The notes: generated by a model not told the origin, from the sequence alone. Shown: positions 34,704 through 46,206, counted from the first letter of the stretch. The stretch: DNA of 64,000 nt from Petrolisthes cinctipes (GCA_033782935.1 JAWQEG010000501.1:317501-381500), one strand, 5' to 3'. Program-made: numbers and translations.

Positions 34704-35540
34704 ATGGTGGGGGAGGAACAGAGCGAACACGTCAACAACCTTGACTCCGGCACACTGTCCACACCATATACTACCTCCATGGTCCACACCATGGAGGTAG
34801 TATATAGCTCCATGGTCCACACCATGGAGGTAGTATATACCTCCATGGTCCACACCATGGAGGTAGTATATAGCTCCATGGTCCACACCATGGAGGTAGT
34901 ATATACCTCCATGGTCCACACCATGGAGCTATATACTACCTCCATGGTCCACACCATGGAGCTATATACTACCTCCATGGTCCACACCATGGAGCTATAT
35001 ACTACCTCCATGGTCCACACCATGGAGCTATATACTACCTCCATGGTCCACACTATGGATGTAGTATATACCTCCATGGTACACACCATGGAGGTAGTAT
35101 ATAGCTCCATGGTCCACACCCATCACCGGGTAATGTTGTCTTGTCCACTCAACATGGCGAACAGCGGGAAGGCTCCACCCAAAATGTATCTGGATATTGG
35201 CTCCACCATCATCACCAACTGTCCTAAGTCTTCCCAACAAGACCCGAAACAGCTGAGGAGGATACTCAATACACCGACTCCAGTTCCCTATACACCTGTG
35301 TGTATTATAATAGGACCAAAACTCACTACCAGTACTGTAACTGTTATAGAACTGAAGCCGGGAGGAAGAGGAAGGAACCACGATGATCACTGCTTCTACC
35401 CACTTTCAAGGTCACACACACCCTTCCTGGTGAGAGAGACAGAGAGTACACCAGAAAAGAAGCGTCTGTATAGACAGTTTATGTTTACCAATGATGTCTC
35501 TGATTGGTCCAGCCAGAACATTCAGTTAGTGCGTCTATGA
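34704..35540 (+). CDS. Repeat-containing hypothetical protein (278 codons)
   Basis: Residues 1-25 are unique. About 25-140 are eleven-residue repeats (MVHTMEVVYSS, MVHTMELYTTS) encoded by 33-bp palindromic DNA repeats. From MANSGKAPPKMYLDIGSTII to the stop (35152-35540) is a unique 129-residue part with no recognised family; it is Pro/Thr-rich and ends FTNDVSDWSSQNIQLVRL. The repeat part is open on both strands and gives no coding evidence. The 129-residue part is the better candidate, with a plausible start at the ATG of caacatggcgaacag (35152). No membrane segment or signal peptide is evident. Confidence 0.4.
   Translation: MVGEEQSEHVNNLDSGTLSTPYTTSMVHTMEVVYSSMVHTMEVVYTSMVHTMEVVYSSMVHTMEVVYTSMVHTMELYTTSMVHTMELYTTSMVHTMELYTTSMVHTMELYTTSMVHTMDVVYTSMVHTMEVVYSSMVHTHHRVMLSCPLNMANSGKAPPKMYLDIGSTIITNCPKSSQQDPKQLRRILNTPTPVPYTPVCIIIGPKLTTSTVTVIELKPGGRGRNHDDHCFYPLSRSHTPFLVRETESTPEKKRLYRQFMFTNDVSDWSSQNIQLVRL
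34760..35125. repeat. 33-bp palindromic array with orientation switch
   Basis: About eleven units centred on ccatggtccacaccatgg (a palindrome with CCATGG at both ends) joined by ggaggtagtatata or gctatatactacct spacers. Spacers read one way up to about 34925 and mostly the opposite way after it, so the array as a whole is a large inverted repeat. Confidence 0.9.
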
Positions 35541-35630
35541 TTAGTGGATACAAGTATTTATTTATTATAGATATAACGTCTACCATTTCGGATGTATATA
35601 TTGGTCCTAGCCTCGTCCACTCCACTCAAC

Positions 35631-35705
35631 ATGGCGAACAGCGGGAAGGAAAGTTCCACCACCAGCACCAAGGCCGCTCTTCTAAGCAAGAACGGAGAAA
35701 TTTAA
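35631..35705 (+). other. Small ORF repeating the 35152 start context
   Basis: 25 codons starting MANSGK, with the same cactcaacatggcgaacagc context as the start at 35152. No further similarity is seen after it. Probably a duplicated start region. Confidence 0.25.
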
Positions 35706-35739
35706 GAGAGAAAAAATAAAACCAGACACCTTGACCTAC

Positions 35740-36100
35740 ACTTCTCCACACACACACACACACACCCTAACACACACACGTACACTACTACACATACACT
35801 GTGTCACTTAATAAATATATCGCCTTAACACACACACACACACACACCCTAAGTGTATGTGTAGTAGTGTACGTGTGTGTGTTAACACACACACACGTAC
35901 ACTACTACACATACACTCTGTCACTTAATAAATATATCGCCTTAACACACACGCACACACCCTAATAAAACGTACACACACACTCACCCTGACACACACA
36001 AATAAATTTTTCCACATATATATTGTACATTCTTCTATCACTATAAATATATCGCCTTAATAACCATTATGTAGTCAATAGGCGTTAACCACACACATAC
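35740..36100. repeat. CA-rich repeats paralogous to 32.03-32.11 kb
   Basis: CA microsatellites and three copies of aataaatatatcgccttaa. The 35990-36085 part matches 32030-32115 (cactataaatatatcgcctt, aataaccattatgtagt), which indicates a local duplication. Confidence 0.7.
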
Positions 36101-37690
36101 ACACACAAAACAATTCCTACTGTACAATGTATACTAATTTGAATTTTTAAACAGTTTTTCTCTCCATTGAGCAGTGTTGCTTTATAAAGATATTTTCACG
36201 CCCAATATGGCTAGTTACTTATACAAACTGGGTTATGTATATGATGTTGTAGGGTTACTTCTATGATATTACAGTACTTGATAGGTATTATAAAATATTA
36301 TTTATAATAATTGGATTAAATGTCAATATAATTAATGCAGTACTAAGTAATAAATTAGTTATATGGTTGAGTGTTTGGGCTGGTTTTATGAAGGAATATA
36401 GCCAAGGTTTGAAGACACCGGCAATTTGGCGGCAAAATGTTATCAGTTTACCATTAACTTGTGTGAGGTAAGGATGTGTGTGTGTGTCAGACTCATATAA
36501 TGGAAATCTGGTATATCACAATCATTATTACCGCCTTTGTCCACAATATAGAAAAATAGAAATAATTATTGTTATTAAAGGTTGTGAGTGTTAAAAATAA
36601 TCATATAGTTAAAATGTCGGTATCTTTAACGTTACATTTATTTATTTCTCGAGTGAACACAAAATATTTATAATTAACGTAATGTATAAAGTGAATTATG
36701 GCTGAATTATTATAACTTTAAATACCTTTTATTAATTAAAATTGTGTTTTATGATGATAGTAATACTTTTGGTACGTTGGAGTAACTTGATTCCTCCAAA
36801 GTATGTCAGGAAACACAACCAGATTAATTATCGTGGATTTATATATTCAAAGTGTCCAAGACAAACCACAGTTCTTTGGGAAAAAACTACAAATGAATAT
36901 GGTAAATATGAGGACAAAACACACCCAGTTTTATGTAGAGCCACAATCAAATAACCACAGACACTTTCCTTCCATCGTACAAATATATCCTTATAATATC
37001 AAAATATAATCATACAACACCTTAACGTTAAGTCAACTCAACCCCATCAATTATTATTATTATTATGAGGTGCTGCAAAATCATACGCATGTTGTTCTTT
37101 ATTACCAAGATATTTACTACGATGGAAGAAAAGTGTCTGTGGATATATGATTGTGGCTGTACAGTACATACGTGGTCACACCGGTGCTACCCTTGTACCA
37201 CTCTTTATAAATTACTTATGTACAGACTAACGTGGATTTATATATTCAAAGTGTCCAACACAAACCAATTCTTTGAAAACAAAAAGTACAAAAGAATACA
37301 CTACTAAACATTGTAAGGAAAAGTCATGGATTGATTTAGGCCTATATGAAATTTTGTACGAGACTTTGGAGTTACAGAAAGAAATGAGATGAGAAAGGTA
37401 AGAATCTTTTGTATTTGTTTATTCCTAAACTCTTTTAATTATAGAGTAAGATAATTTATCATGTGTAACATAGTTACTTAATATTAATACAAATTGTGTT
37501 CAATACCACTGTGTAACACGGTACAGGATTTACATAGGCTAGTGTGACAACGGCCTAAGTTGGTGCCTAAAGATGGAGATAATATATACTTTGGTTACTT
37601 TGGAGTAACTTGATTCCTCCAAAATATACCAGGAAACAAAACCATATTATAAAATAATACTGTTATTTGGAAACACCCTGTACTGTACTG
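36101..37690. other. AT-rich region with a small interspersed repeat family
   Basis: No supported gene. gattcctccaaagtatgtca plus ggaaac occurs near 36790 and, diverged, near 37611 and 24669. A second direct repeat (gtggatttatatattcaaag) occurs at about 36832 and 37231. Confidence 0.5.
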
Positions 37691-37692
37691 TA

Positions 37693-37761
37693 CAGTTGCG
37701 GCACATAGTCCTTGATCAGGGTGTAAGGGGAAGTCTGTTCAAGGACTATGTGCCGCGGCTG
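37693..37761. mobile_element. 69-bp minimal MITE
   Basis: Inverted ends CAGTTGCGGCACATAGTCCT and AGGACTATGTGCCGCGGCTG with only about 23 bp between the arms, flanked by TA (37691-37692 and 37762-37763). It looks like a Tc1/mariner element reduced to its TIRs. Confidence 0.65.
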
Positions 37762-37763
37762 TA

Positions 37764-38300
37764 CATGTAGAGTTGACGAGTTTGTTATTATGTTATGTAC
37801 TGTATGTGTCGAGTTGACGAGTTTGTTATTATGTTATGTACTGTATGTGTCGAGTTGACAAGTTTGTTATTATGTTATGTACTGTATGTGTCGAGTTGAC
37901 GAGTTTGTTATTATGTTATGTACTGTATGTGTCGAGTTGACGAGTTTGTTATTATGTTATGTACTGTATGTGTCGAGTTGACGAGTTTGTTATTATGTTA
38001 TGTACTGTATGTGTCGAGTTGACGAGTTGGTTATTATGTTATGTACTGTATATATGTGTAGAGTTGACGAGTTTGTTATTATGTTATGTACTGTATATAT
38101 GTATAGAGTTGACAAGTTTGTTATTATGTTATGTACTGTATGTGTCGAGTTGACGAGTTTGTTATTATGTTATGTACTGTATATATGTGTAGAGTTGACG
38201 AGTTTGTTATTATGTTATGTACTGTATATATGTGTAGAGTTGACAAGTTTGTTATTATGTTATGTACTGTATGTGTAGAGTTGACGAGTTTGATATTATG
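37764..38300. repeat. 41-45-bp tandem array
   Basis: About 13 copies of gtcgagttgacgagtttgtt plus attatgttatgtactgtatgt, with a TATA-containing longer variant. Confidence 0.9.
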
Positions 38301-39440
38301 GGCCCAAAGTGGACTCTAATAATAATATTATCATGTTGTGAGTTGAGGTGTGTTACCAGTGTTATAGTTTTATAACAGTAGTCTATTATAATGTAAGGTG
38401 TGTGGTTTGGTAACAAGGTAGGAAGGTTCTGTTGGTATAGTTTTGACGGTCATCAACAACAAACAATGTTGTCATTGTACAAATAATTAATTGTTTTATC
38501 TCGATTCTCATATGCATGCCATTCTAAAATTTTCCGTTTAGAGTTTCTTAAAGTTTCTTTTAATTTATTAATGAATTAGAAGGATTATATGTAGTTTATT
38601 CTCTTTTTTTCTTGAACAATAATGCGAACACTTGTAATACATTATATTCGTTATATATAATTAGAGGATAAAGAAAACAACATGGTTAATAAAATTAATT
38701 TTATTTTAAATACGTTAATAAAACATTCTTTATTGATTATGAAGACAATTAAATATAATGAGTTCCCTTTGTAAAGAATACAATTATAATAAGCTCTTTA
38801 AACTAAGAACACTAATAACAATAATTAAATATTTGGGTAATTTAATACAATAAATCTATAAACAAAATATATACATTATTATAAAATAAAAGTAAAATTA
38901 ATGTGTTGTCAATACAATACTACATTACAGAGCTACTGTATTACTACTATTACAGTAATTAAATACATGAATATATACAGTGGTTTGTTGTTTATAAGAT
39001 AAATATATTATTATAAAATAAAAGTTAAATGAATGTGTCCTCAATACAATACATTACAGAGGTATTGTACTATTACTATTAATTAAATATTGGATACATA
39101 GCCTACAGTGGTTTGTTGTTTATAAAATAATATTAATGTGTCCTCATTGCAATACAACAAAACTCACAATCCTTAGATTATCCAGGCATTACGAAAAAAG
39201 AATATATACAAGAATTTTTGTTACCCACAAAGTTATCAGACAGAAAATAATATACCGTACTGTACAATTTGTCCAATGAAAATAAAAATATTTTCTGCTC
39301 CAAAACTATAATAACAAAACTGAATACATTCGATAATCCATATATTTTATCCATATAGAGAATATTATATTTGATTTCCAAACATTATGGTACGGTATTT
39401 AAAATAAGAGTAGATTTACCTCATAGAAAACACGTACCAG
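38301..39440 (-). other. AT-rich 3' flank of gene L, paralogous to 7.4-8.4 kb
   Basis: 38850-39120 has two copies of aaaatataaacattattata-like sequence plus tgtgtcctcaatacaatac. Blocks at 39150-39400 match the flank of locus A. No ORF supported. Confidence 0.5.
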
Positions 39441-39445
39441 TAAAG

Positions 39446-39545
<100 letters not shown>

Positions 39546-39613
39546 TGTCATTCACTACTAAAAGTAAATTTGCTGTTTACTGAAGTTCATTGTATGTAGC
39601 AAAATTATATGAA

Positions 39614-40628
39614 TTAGGAAGGTCTGTGTTGACTGAGTGATGATATAAAGTTGTACAAGTCTGTCAGAACATCAGGTGAATCAGGACTAACAAGGTCTGT
39701 GTTGTCTGGGTGATGATATAAAGTTGTACAAGTCTGTCGGGTCATCAAGTGAAGCTGAATTAACAAGGTCTGTTTGTTGATAAGGTGAAGCAGAATTAAC
39801 AAGGTGTGTTTGTTGACTGGGTGATGATATAAAGTTGTACAAGTCTGTCAGGTCATCAAGTGAGTCAGGATTGATAAGGTCTGTTTCCTGTAGAGGTGAT
39901 TCAGAGTTGAGCAAGTCTGTCATTTCATCAGGTGATAGAAGGTTTAGCAAATCTGTCAGCTCTGTCTCGTCAAGAGGTGATTCAGGGTTGAGTATGGCCG
40001 TCTCATCAAGAGGTGATACAGGGATGGGTATGAATGTCTCTTTAATTGATGGTCCAGGACTGGGCATTACTGTCTCTTCAAAAGGTAATCCAGAGTTGGT
40101 CATTACTGTCTCCTGAAGGTGTAATTCAGTGTTGGTCAGAGGTAATCTAAAGTTGGTCATTACTGTCTCCTGAAGGTGTGATTCAGTGTTGGTCAGAGGT
40201 AATCCACAGTTGGTCATTACTGTCTCTTCAAAAGGTGATCTAGGGTTGGTCATTACTGTCTCCTGAAGGTGTAATTCAGTGTTGTAATGATCCGTCTTCG
40301 ATAGAGGAGAGGAAGGATACTGTATCATGGACTCCACTACCATCTCCTCCACTTCACCATGTAGTTGGTTCATTGTAAACTCAGGAAGGGTTAGACGCTT
40401 CATACCAACATAGACATAGATATGGTTGTATTTCCTTCCCACTCTGGCACTCGCCCGTACGCCCATCTTGCTGAAAAACCTGCCAAAGTTGACAATGGAG
40501 ACGACGGGACAGCCACGGTCGGTACAAAACTGTATGTAGTGGGAGTAGAGTTGAGGTGTGGTAATTTTGTCTTCAGCTCCTCCAGTCATCTCATAATTGT
40601 CCAACAAGAACAAACTCAGCTCCTTCAT
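39614..40628 (-). CDS. Gene L, 3' part: second winged helix and Ser-Pro repeat tail
   Basis: ORF 40628-39687 (313 codons). Residues about 5-80 are a winged-helix domain: LYSHYIQFCTDRGCPVVSIV, NFGRFFSKMGVRA, and a final strand IYVYVGMKRL. This pattern is like the C-terminal winged helix of D5/P4-type primases (Pox_D5-like) and also recalls RFX DNA-binding domains; I cannot decide which. Residues about 105-313 are repeats such as HLQETVMTN, SPLDETE, and DLYNFISSPSQ, rich in Ser, Pro, Glu and Thr, which resembles an acidic activation-type tail. The frame continues shifted by one base in 39802-39614 with further DLYNFISS repeats, so the true C-terminus is probably 39614. Role inferred: DNA binding. 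Locus A carries a decayed copy of this tail. Confidence 0.55.
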
Positions 40629-40928
40629 TCCTTTACATCCTTTGTCATTACTCTTGGGTTCATACTTAATTGCAACTTAGACATATTTCTGGTTATTCTT
40701 TGTGCCCTCACGCCCAACAAGGCTAGGAACCTTCCAATACTGACAGTGGAGGCTACGGGGTATCCACGAGGCTGGCAGAAGTCAGTGTATCTACATACAA
40801 GTTCCTCTCTTGACATTCGGTTATTTACACAGCCAGTAATATTACACTCATGTTCTACAAACTCATTACACACTTTCTCGGCCGGTAAACTTGTATGTTT
40901 TCTTGTTCATCTTCATTGTTGTATCCAT
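40625..40928 (-). CDS. Gene L, 5' part: start and first winged helix
   Basis: A likely start ATG at 40928 opens 20 codons (MDTTMKMNKKTYKF...). The frame stops at 40866-40868, but a one-base change in the AAA run near 40877 would continue it into 40873-40625. That segment encodes REELVCRYTDFCQPRGYPVA and IGRFLALLGVRAQRI, a winged helix clearly homologous to the second one in the next ORF. It ends at a TGA that overlaps the following ATG (40625-40628) in another frame. So gene L has tandem winged helices but is split by two small frameshifts, which could be decay or assembly error. Confidence 0.5.
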
Positions 40929-41149
40929 AGTGACAAACTTTGTGAATTGACTCTTATTTTATCATACATATATTATTTACTTCCTTCTTACAAATTTCTT
41001 CAGCTTATTATTTTAATGGTTGTTTGATCCTTATTATGTGATAATGTTGTTTGTTGGTATCCAATTGCAGTGCCTGAGTGAAAGATAACTGGAGTGTAGT
41101 TGGGTACGTCTCTCAGTTTCAAGGATGCAATGATGCAATACACATGTGC

Positions 41150-41541
41150 ACATTCCTTTTATAGCCAAGATGCTGATCATAGTCTAGTCACGTGACTATA
41201 TCAACCAATCAAATTCAAGTATTTGAATTTCAAATATCTATATTAACCAATCAGGTGCAAGGAGTGTGAATTTAAATGTTCATAATTGATAGCGTAGCCA
41301 ATGAGGTTCAAGAGTTTAAATTTGAACTGAACATTGTGATTGGACAAGACGACTTTGTTATTAAAAAGAAAAATAATAATATTTGAAGTCTAAATAGTAA
41401 TTTTCCATTCAAATAATACACCAATTAATATTTAATTAAATAATATCAAGTTTGATATGAGTAATGAAGTAAATAAAATCAATTTTATAATGAATTATTG
41501 TCAAAGTGATCAATCAAGTTTCAACATGATTATCACGGAAT
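41150..41541 (-). promoter_or_regulatory. Gene L promoter, left arm of inverted duplication
   Basis: On the minus strand a TATA box GGCTATAAAAGG lies at about 41155-41166. Further upstream are an E-box in gtcacgtgac (41188-41197) and four CCAAT boxes (about 41205-41345). From about 41190 to 41541 the sequence is the inverse of 57895-57594 plus 46500-46443, upstream of gene R. Confidence 0.6.
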
Positions 41542-41699
41542 ATTATTATTATTATTATTATTATTATACACACAGGGAATATTATATCTGTAATTGTTGT
41601 ATTATTATATAGACACAGGTCCATACTGTCAGCAGGCCAACGAAATGGGTTCTCCAGACGACACACACACACACATACATACATACATACATACATAAA

Positions 41700-41811
41700 A
41701 TTATAAATAGTAGCCTTGGTCTATGTATGGGACTACACACACACACACACACAATATTATAAATAATAGCCTTGGTCTATGTATGGGACTACACACACAC
41801 ACACACACACA
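41700..41811. repeat. About 50-bp array, left part
   Basis: Two units of ttataaatagtagccttggt plus ctatgtatgggactacacac and a CA run. The array resumes at 46207-46350 on the far side of the LINE, so the LINE inserted within it. GTAT/CATA simple sequence lies at 41660-41697. Confidence 0.85.
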
Positions 41812-41877
41812 CAGTCAGTCAGTGACAGCGGTGGTGAGTGGACGTCCATAACAACCAGTCCCATTATCAGCAGTAAC

Positions 41878-42828
41878 ATGGATTCTGATACACTGAAGGT
41901 TCTGCTGGATTCTCAAAATCAAGCCTTCCGCAGTGCCCTGGATATTGTTGTGGAGCAGTTCAACTCAAGAATTGCCTCCATGGAGTCCAAGATAAGTGAC
42001 ATTACGAGAAGTCTGGACTTTTCTCACGCTGAGACAGTGGACCTCAAAGGCGAAGTCAAACTGCTTCAACAGACGAAGAGAGAGAACAACACCATAATTG
42101 AAGGACTCAAGAACCGTGTGGAAGACGTGATGCAACGGATGAATAATCAAGAAGACTACAGCCGAAGAAATAACATACGTATCAGCGGTTTTAAGGAATC
42201 ACCAAACGGAGAGACCTGGGAACAAACTGCTGAACAAGTCTCAACCCTGATTCAAGACAAGCTTCAACTACCATCTGCGAAGCTTGAGCATGCCCGCAGG
42301 GTTGGACCAGTTACCCGCCTTGCTCCTCGAACAATTGTTGCTAGATTTGAACATTTCGGAGACCGTGAAGCTGTGACTCGTAATTCCAGGAAGCTAAAAG
42401 GTACTGGAATATTTATAAATGAAGATCTGTGTCCTGCGTCCCAAGAAAACGTCAAGAATCAACTCCCACTTATGAAGCAAGCACGTACAGACGGCAAAAT
42501 AGCCTATTTCAAGCACACGAGACTTATCATCAAAGAAAGAACGGGACCCCAACTTCCTACGGACAACGGCGTGGCGGCATCTGGAGGTGGTGATGAACCC
42601 CCATGGACATCTAACCGCTCGGTGGTAGCTAGTGGGGCCTCTGCTAGTGTCGCCGATGTCGTCCCTTCCGCGACCCATGACGTTGCTGGTGGTGCAAGTG
42701 CAGGTGCAAGTGCAGGCGGTGGCGTCGTGGCTGGAGATGGTGAGGTGACTACTGAAGCACCAGTTGAAAGAGTCACTTCTCAACATAGGCTCTGCCGAAA
42801 GGACCTCAGGGATCGTAAGAAAAAATAG
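41878..42828 (+). CDS. LINE ORF1 protein (RNA-binding, coiled coil)
   Basis: 316 residues from the ATG in cagtaacatggattc to TAG. Residues about 10-100 are heptad-like and coiled-coil prone (MESKISDITRSLD, LKGEVKLLQQTKREN). A motif YSRRNNIRISGFKES (about 105-120) starts an RRM-like ORF1p domain, followed by a C-terminal domain with FINEDLCPASQENVKNQ. The tail is Ala/Gly/Val-rich and ends basic (DLRDRKKK). The role in the family is to bind the element RNA and chaperone nucleic acid. The frame is fully intact. Confidence 0.75.
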   Translation: MDSDTLKVLLDSQNQAFRSALDIVVEQFNSRIASMESKISDITRSLDFSHAETVDLKGEVKLLQQTKRENNTIIEGLKNRVEDVMQRMNNQEDYSRRNNIRISGFKESPNGETWEQTAEQVSTLIQDKLQLPSAKLEHARRVGPVTRLAPRTIVARFEHFGDREAVTRNSRKLKGTGIFINEDLCPASQENVKNQLPLMKQARTDGKIAYFKHTRLIIKERTGPQLPTDNGVAASGGGDEPPWTSNRSVVASGASASVADVVPSATHDVAGGASAGASAGGGVVAGDGEVTTEAPVERVTSQHRLCRKDLRDRKKK

Positions 42829-42882
42829 ATATCTCACTGTGAGCTATATTCATTCCACTTATTCCTTAGTTAAGAACCTACA

Positions 42883-45800
42883 ATGTCTTTAATATCACAA
42901 CCCTCATTACATGATATAAATGATGATAATCTCATTAATCTACCTACTCAAGATCCTCCCTGTTTACCATCTGCCATATTCAACCCCTTTGATTTATTAC
43001 AAGACAAATACAATAATGAACTTGATGTGAATCATTCCTATGTATTCTCCACATGGCATAACATCCCAAAGACTGATTATGTATTTTTGGATTCTCTACT
43101 TTCTCAAAGCAAGGACACTGACTTAGTAACATTACTAAATATGAACATACGTTCTGTACCCCGCAATTTACAGCGTTTTGTTGACTCTGTGTTAGAACAT
43201 ACTGATATTAAGTTTGATATTCTAGGATTTACAGAAACTAGACTCGACGCTGACCTTATTAATTTATACCAACTATCAGGATACAACCTGTTTACTAAGT
43301 GTAGAGATAGACACGGTGGAGGCGTGGCAATGTATATTTCTATTGACCATCATTCTACCATATCTGATGATTTTTGCCTTTTAGAGTCTTTTATAGAATG
43401 CTTAGGTGTAGAATGTACTAATGATCATAGAAGATATCTATTTATGTGTGTATATAGACCCCCTAGTGGTAATGTAAGTGACTTTCTAAAAGCACTGAGT
43501 GAAATACTTGCTACAGCAAATGATAATAAGTACTCTAGCACTTACGTGTTTGGTGACTTAAACTTAGATTTGTTAAATTACGACAACACCCATGTATTTG
43601 AGTTTATTAATATAATGTTTAGCTATTCATTATTTCCACTAATTACAAGACCAACCAGGATAACAGATACAACCGCCTCATTGATTGACCACATCTGGGC
43701 CTCAAACGTTGAACCAAATACTAGCAATTACATAATCAATACAGACATCACGGATCATTTCCCAGTTGTTTCCCAATTTAAATCTTATTCTCCAAGGCAG
43801 TCTCGGCCAATACATGTAATTAGAAGAATCGTATCACAATCGTCATTAAACAACTTTAGTACAAATCTTTCACAGCTCAACTGGACTGATATTCTCGAGT
43901 TAGATGGCCCGAACATAGCATTCAATACATTTTTTCAAAAATTTGACAAATTGTTTCAAAAACATTTTCCAGAAAAAAAAATTATCATAACTAACAAAAT
44001 GGAACGAAGCCCATACGTTACACGAGCCCTAAGAAATAGCATTAAAGAAAAACATAGACTAGAGAGACTTTCACACAAATGGCCTCTAACATTTAAGGAA
44101 AAATATAAGCAATACTGAAACAAGCTAACCACAGTGTTAAGAGAAGCTAAAAATAACTATTACAAACAACAATTAAACGACAATCAGGGAGATCCAAAAG
44201 CTCATTGGAAATCCATCAACTCCATACTTGGTAAAAACCCGAGTACAAATCATAATCATGAAATTGTATTAAAACCATGTAACCTTGATATCTCAAACAA
44301 ATTTAATGACCATTTTCTAAAGACAGATGAACATAACTATATACATGACAGCAATCACCTGAGGTATCTCAACAATCCTCCAGCCTTTTCCATGTATTTA
44401 CCTCCTGCAAGCCCCACTGAAATTGAAGGTTATCTGTGTGCACTTAAAACTAGCACTCCTGGATATGACGATATATCTCCAAAAATATTAAAGCACACGT
44501 CAATTTAGTCTCCACTCCATTAAGCCACATAATCAATCTCTCATTAAGAGAAGGAATTTTTCCAAACAGACTTAAAAAAGCCAAAGTAATTCCCATACAC
44601 AAGACAGGAAGTAAGAGTGATATTAATAATTACCGACCAATTTCAATATTGCCAGCTTTTAGCAAGATCTTCGAAAAAGTAATCACAACCCGTTTGACAG
44701 ATTATTTAGAAAAAAACAACTTGCTCTCCGAATGTCAACACGGTTTTCGGGCTAAACACTCAACAGAATCTGCCATTATACAGTTCACCAATAATGTATA
44801 CAAGTATCTGGAAAAAAAACATCATGTAGTTGGAATATTTATAGATCTATCTAAAGCATTTGATTCCTTAAACCATCGTATTTTACTTGAAAAATTAGAA
44901 CATTACGGCATTAGAGGTGTACCACTGCAACTTTTTGGAAGTTATTTAAGCAATAGGTCACAGTCTGTGTACTGCAATGGAAATTACTCAACTTCAAAGT
45001 TTTTATCTCAAGGAGTACCACAGGGCTCACTTCTGGGACCAATACTTTTTCTTTTATATATTAATGATATTGTCAATGCTAGCTCTAAGTTTCAATACAC
45101 TATATATGCTGATGACACTAATCTATTATTAGCTGATAGGGATGTACTTAGCTTACACTGAAGTTTATCTACAGAATTACATTTCATCAATCAATGGATA
45201 CAAATAAATAAACTAAAGCTAAACATATCCAAAACTAACTACATCCTATTTCAGAACCGTTCTTTAGATTATCATCTGCCTCCCGTATTGCTAGAAGGTG
45301 AAATTCTGAAGAATGTTTCTCATACAAAATTCCTTGGCGTTGTTATTGACAAAAATTTAAATTGGAATTATCAGATAAACAATGTATACCTTAAATTATC
45401 TAGAATGTGTGGCATATTGTACAAGATACGTAATCATCTCACAACTGAAGCTATGCTAAGTGTTTATTATACACTGTGCTATCCTCATCTCATCTACTGT
45501 GTGTCAGTATGGGCCTGTACCTGGCCATCCTTCCTCACCAAATTAAAAATAGTACAAAATAAAATTTTAAGATGTATATTTTATTTAGGAAAATTTGAAT
45601 CTACAGCAACTATATACTCAGAACACAAGCTTCTTAGTTTCTACTCCATCCACAAATGTTTTCTTCTCTTATTTATCTTTAAAAATATAACATACCAACA
45701 GGGAACCCCTGTATTCAAATTCTTAGAAACCTCATACAGAACTAGAAATAATAGCTTTAATCTAGTATGTCCGCAATATCGCACAACTCTTTTCAAATAC

Positions 45801-45932
45801 AGTATCTTCTATTTTGGTCCTAAATTATGGAACAGTCTACCAAATGATATAAATGCTCTATGTAACTCTAATAGTATCCTTCAATTCAAAATGAAAATTA
45901 AAAAACATTTACTTACTCTACAAAACTTATAA
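42883..45932 (+). pseudogene. LINE ORF2: endonuclease and reverse transcriptase
   Basis: Endonuclease in 42883-44118: LLNMNIRSV, GFTETRLDADL (catalytic Glu), YRPPSGN, VFGDLNLDLL, LIDHIWASN, DITDHFPV. RT in 44134-45932: RPISILPAFSKIFEKV, HGFRAKHST, FIDLSKAFDSLNHRIL, QGVPQGSLLGPILFLLYIND, and the catalytic YADDT, then KFLGVVIDKNLNW. Damage: TGA at 44116-44118, a frameshift near 44490, and TGA at 45159-45161. Both TGA codons could derive from CGA by CpG decay. The element is otherwise full length and young-looking, but cannot make intact ORF2. Confidence 0.8.
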
Positions 45933-46206
45933 TGTGATAATAATTACCCAATAATATATGTCCTGTATTATTATGTGGTGTATGTGTTGACACCATATAT
46001 GTTCTTCTCATACTGTTATGTGTTATATGTATATTGAACTGATGCTCTTCACCCAATCAAATGAATGTTAAAAACATATCTGTCAGGGAGCCTTGGCTCG
46101 ACAGATATTGCCTATATCTGTATTCATGTTATATATTGTTTATTTATGCAGTTCTTGTGGCAATAAACTTTACTTTACTACTTTACTTTACTTTACTTTA
46201 CATATA

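Larger units (their letters stand above)
41812..46205 (+). mobile_element. Nearly complete CR1/Jockey-group LINE
   Basis: 5' UTR, ORF1, ORF2 (endonuclease, RT), and a 3' end with caataaactttactttac and a CTTTA microsatellite tail. This is a CR1/L2/Daphne-like structure. It is bounded by the two halves of a 50-bp array. No clear target duplication could be read because the target itself is repetitive. Confidence 0.8.

Noticed and set aside
34760..35125. Palindromic repeats with regular spacing look like a CRISPR array
   Set aside because: Spacers are near-identical, the unit is 33 bp in total, and the genome is clearly eukaryotic with no cas genes.
36742..37307. Several 60-80 codon ORFs
   Set aside because: AT-rich, partly made of direct repeats, with no domain or splice context.
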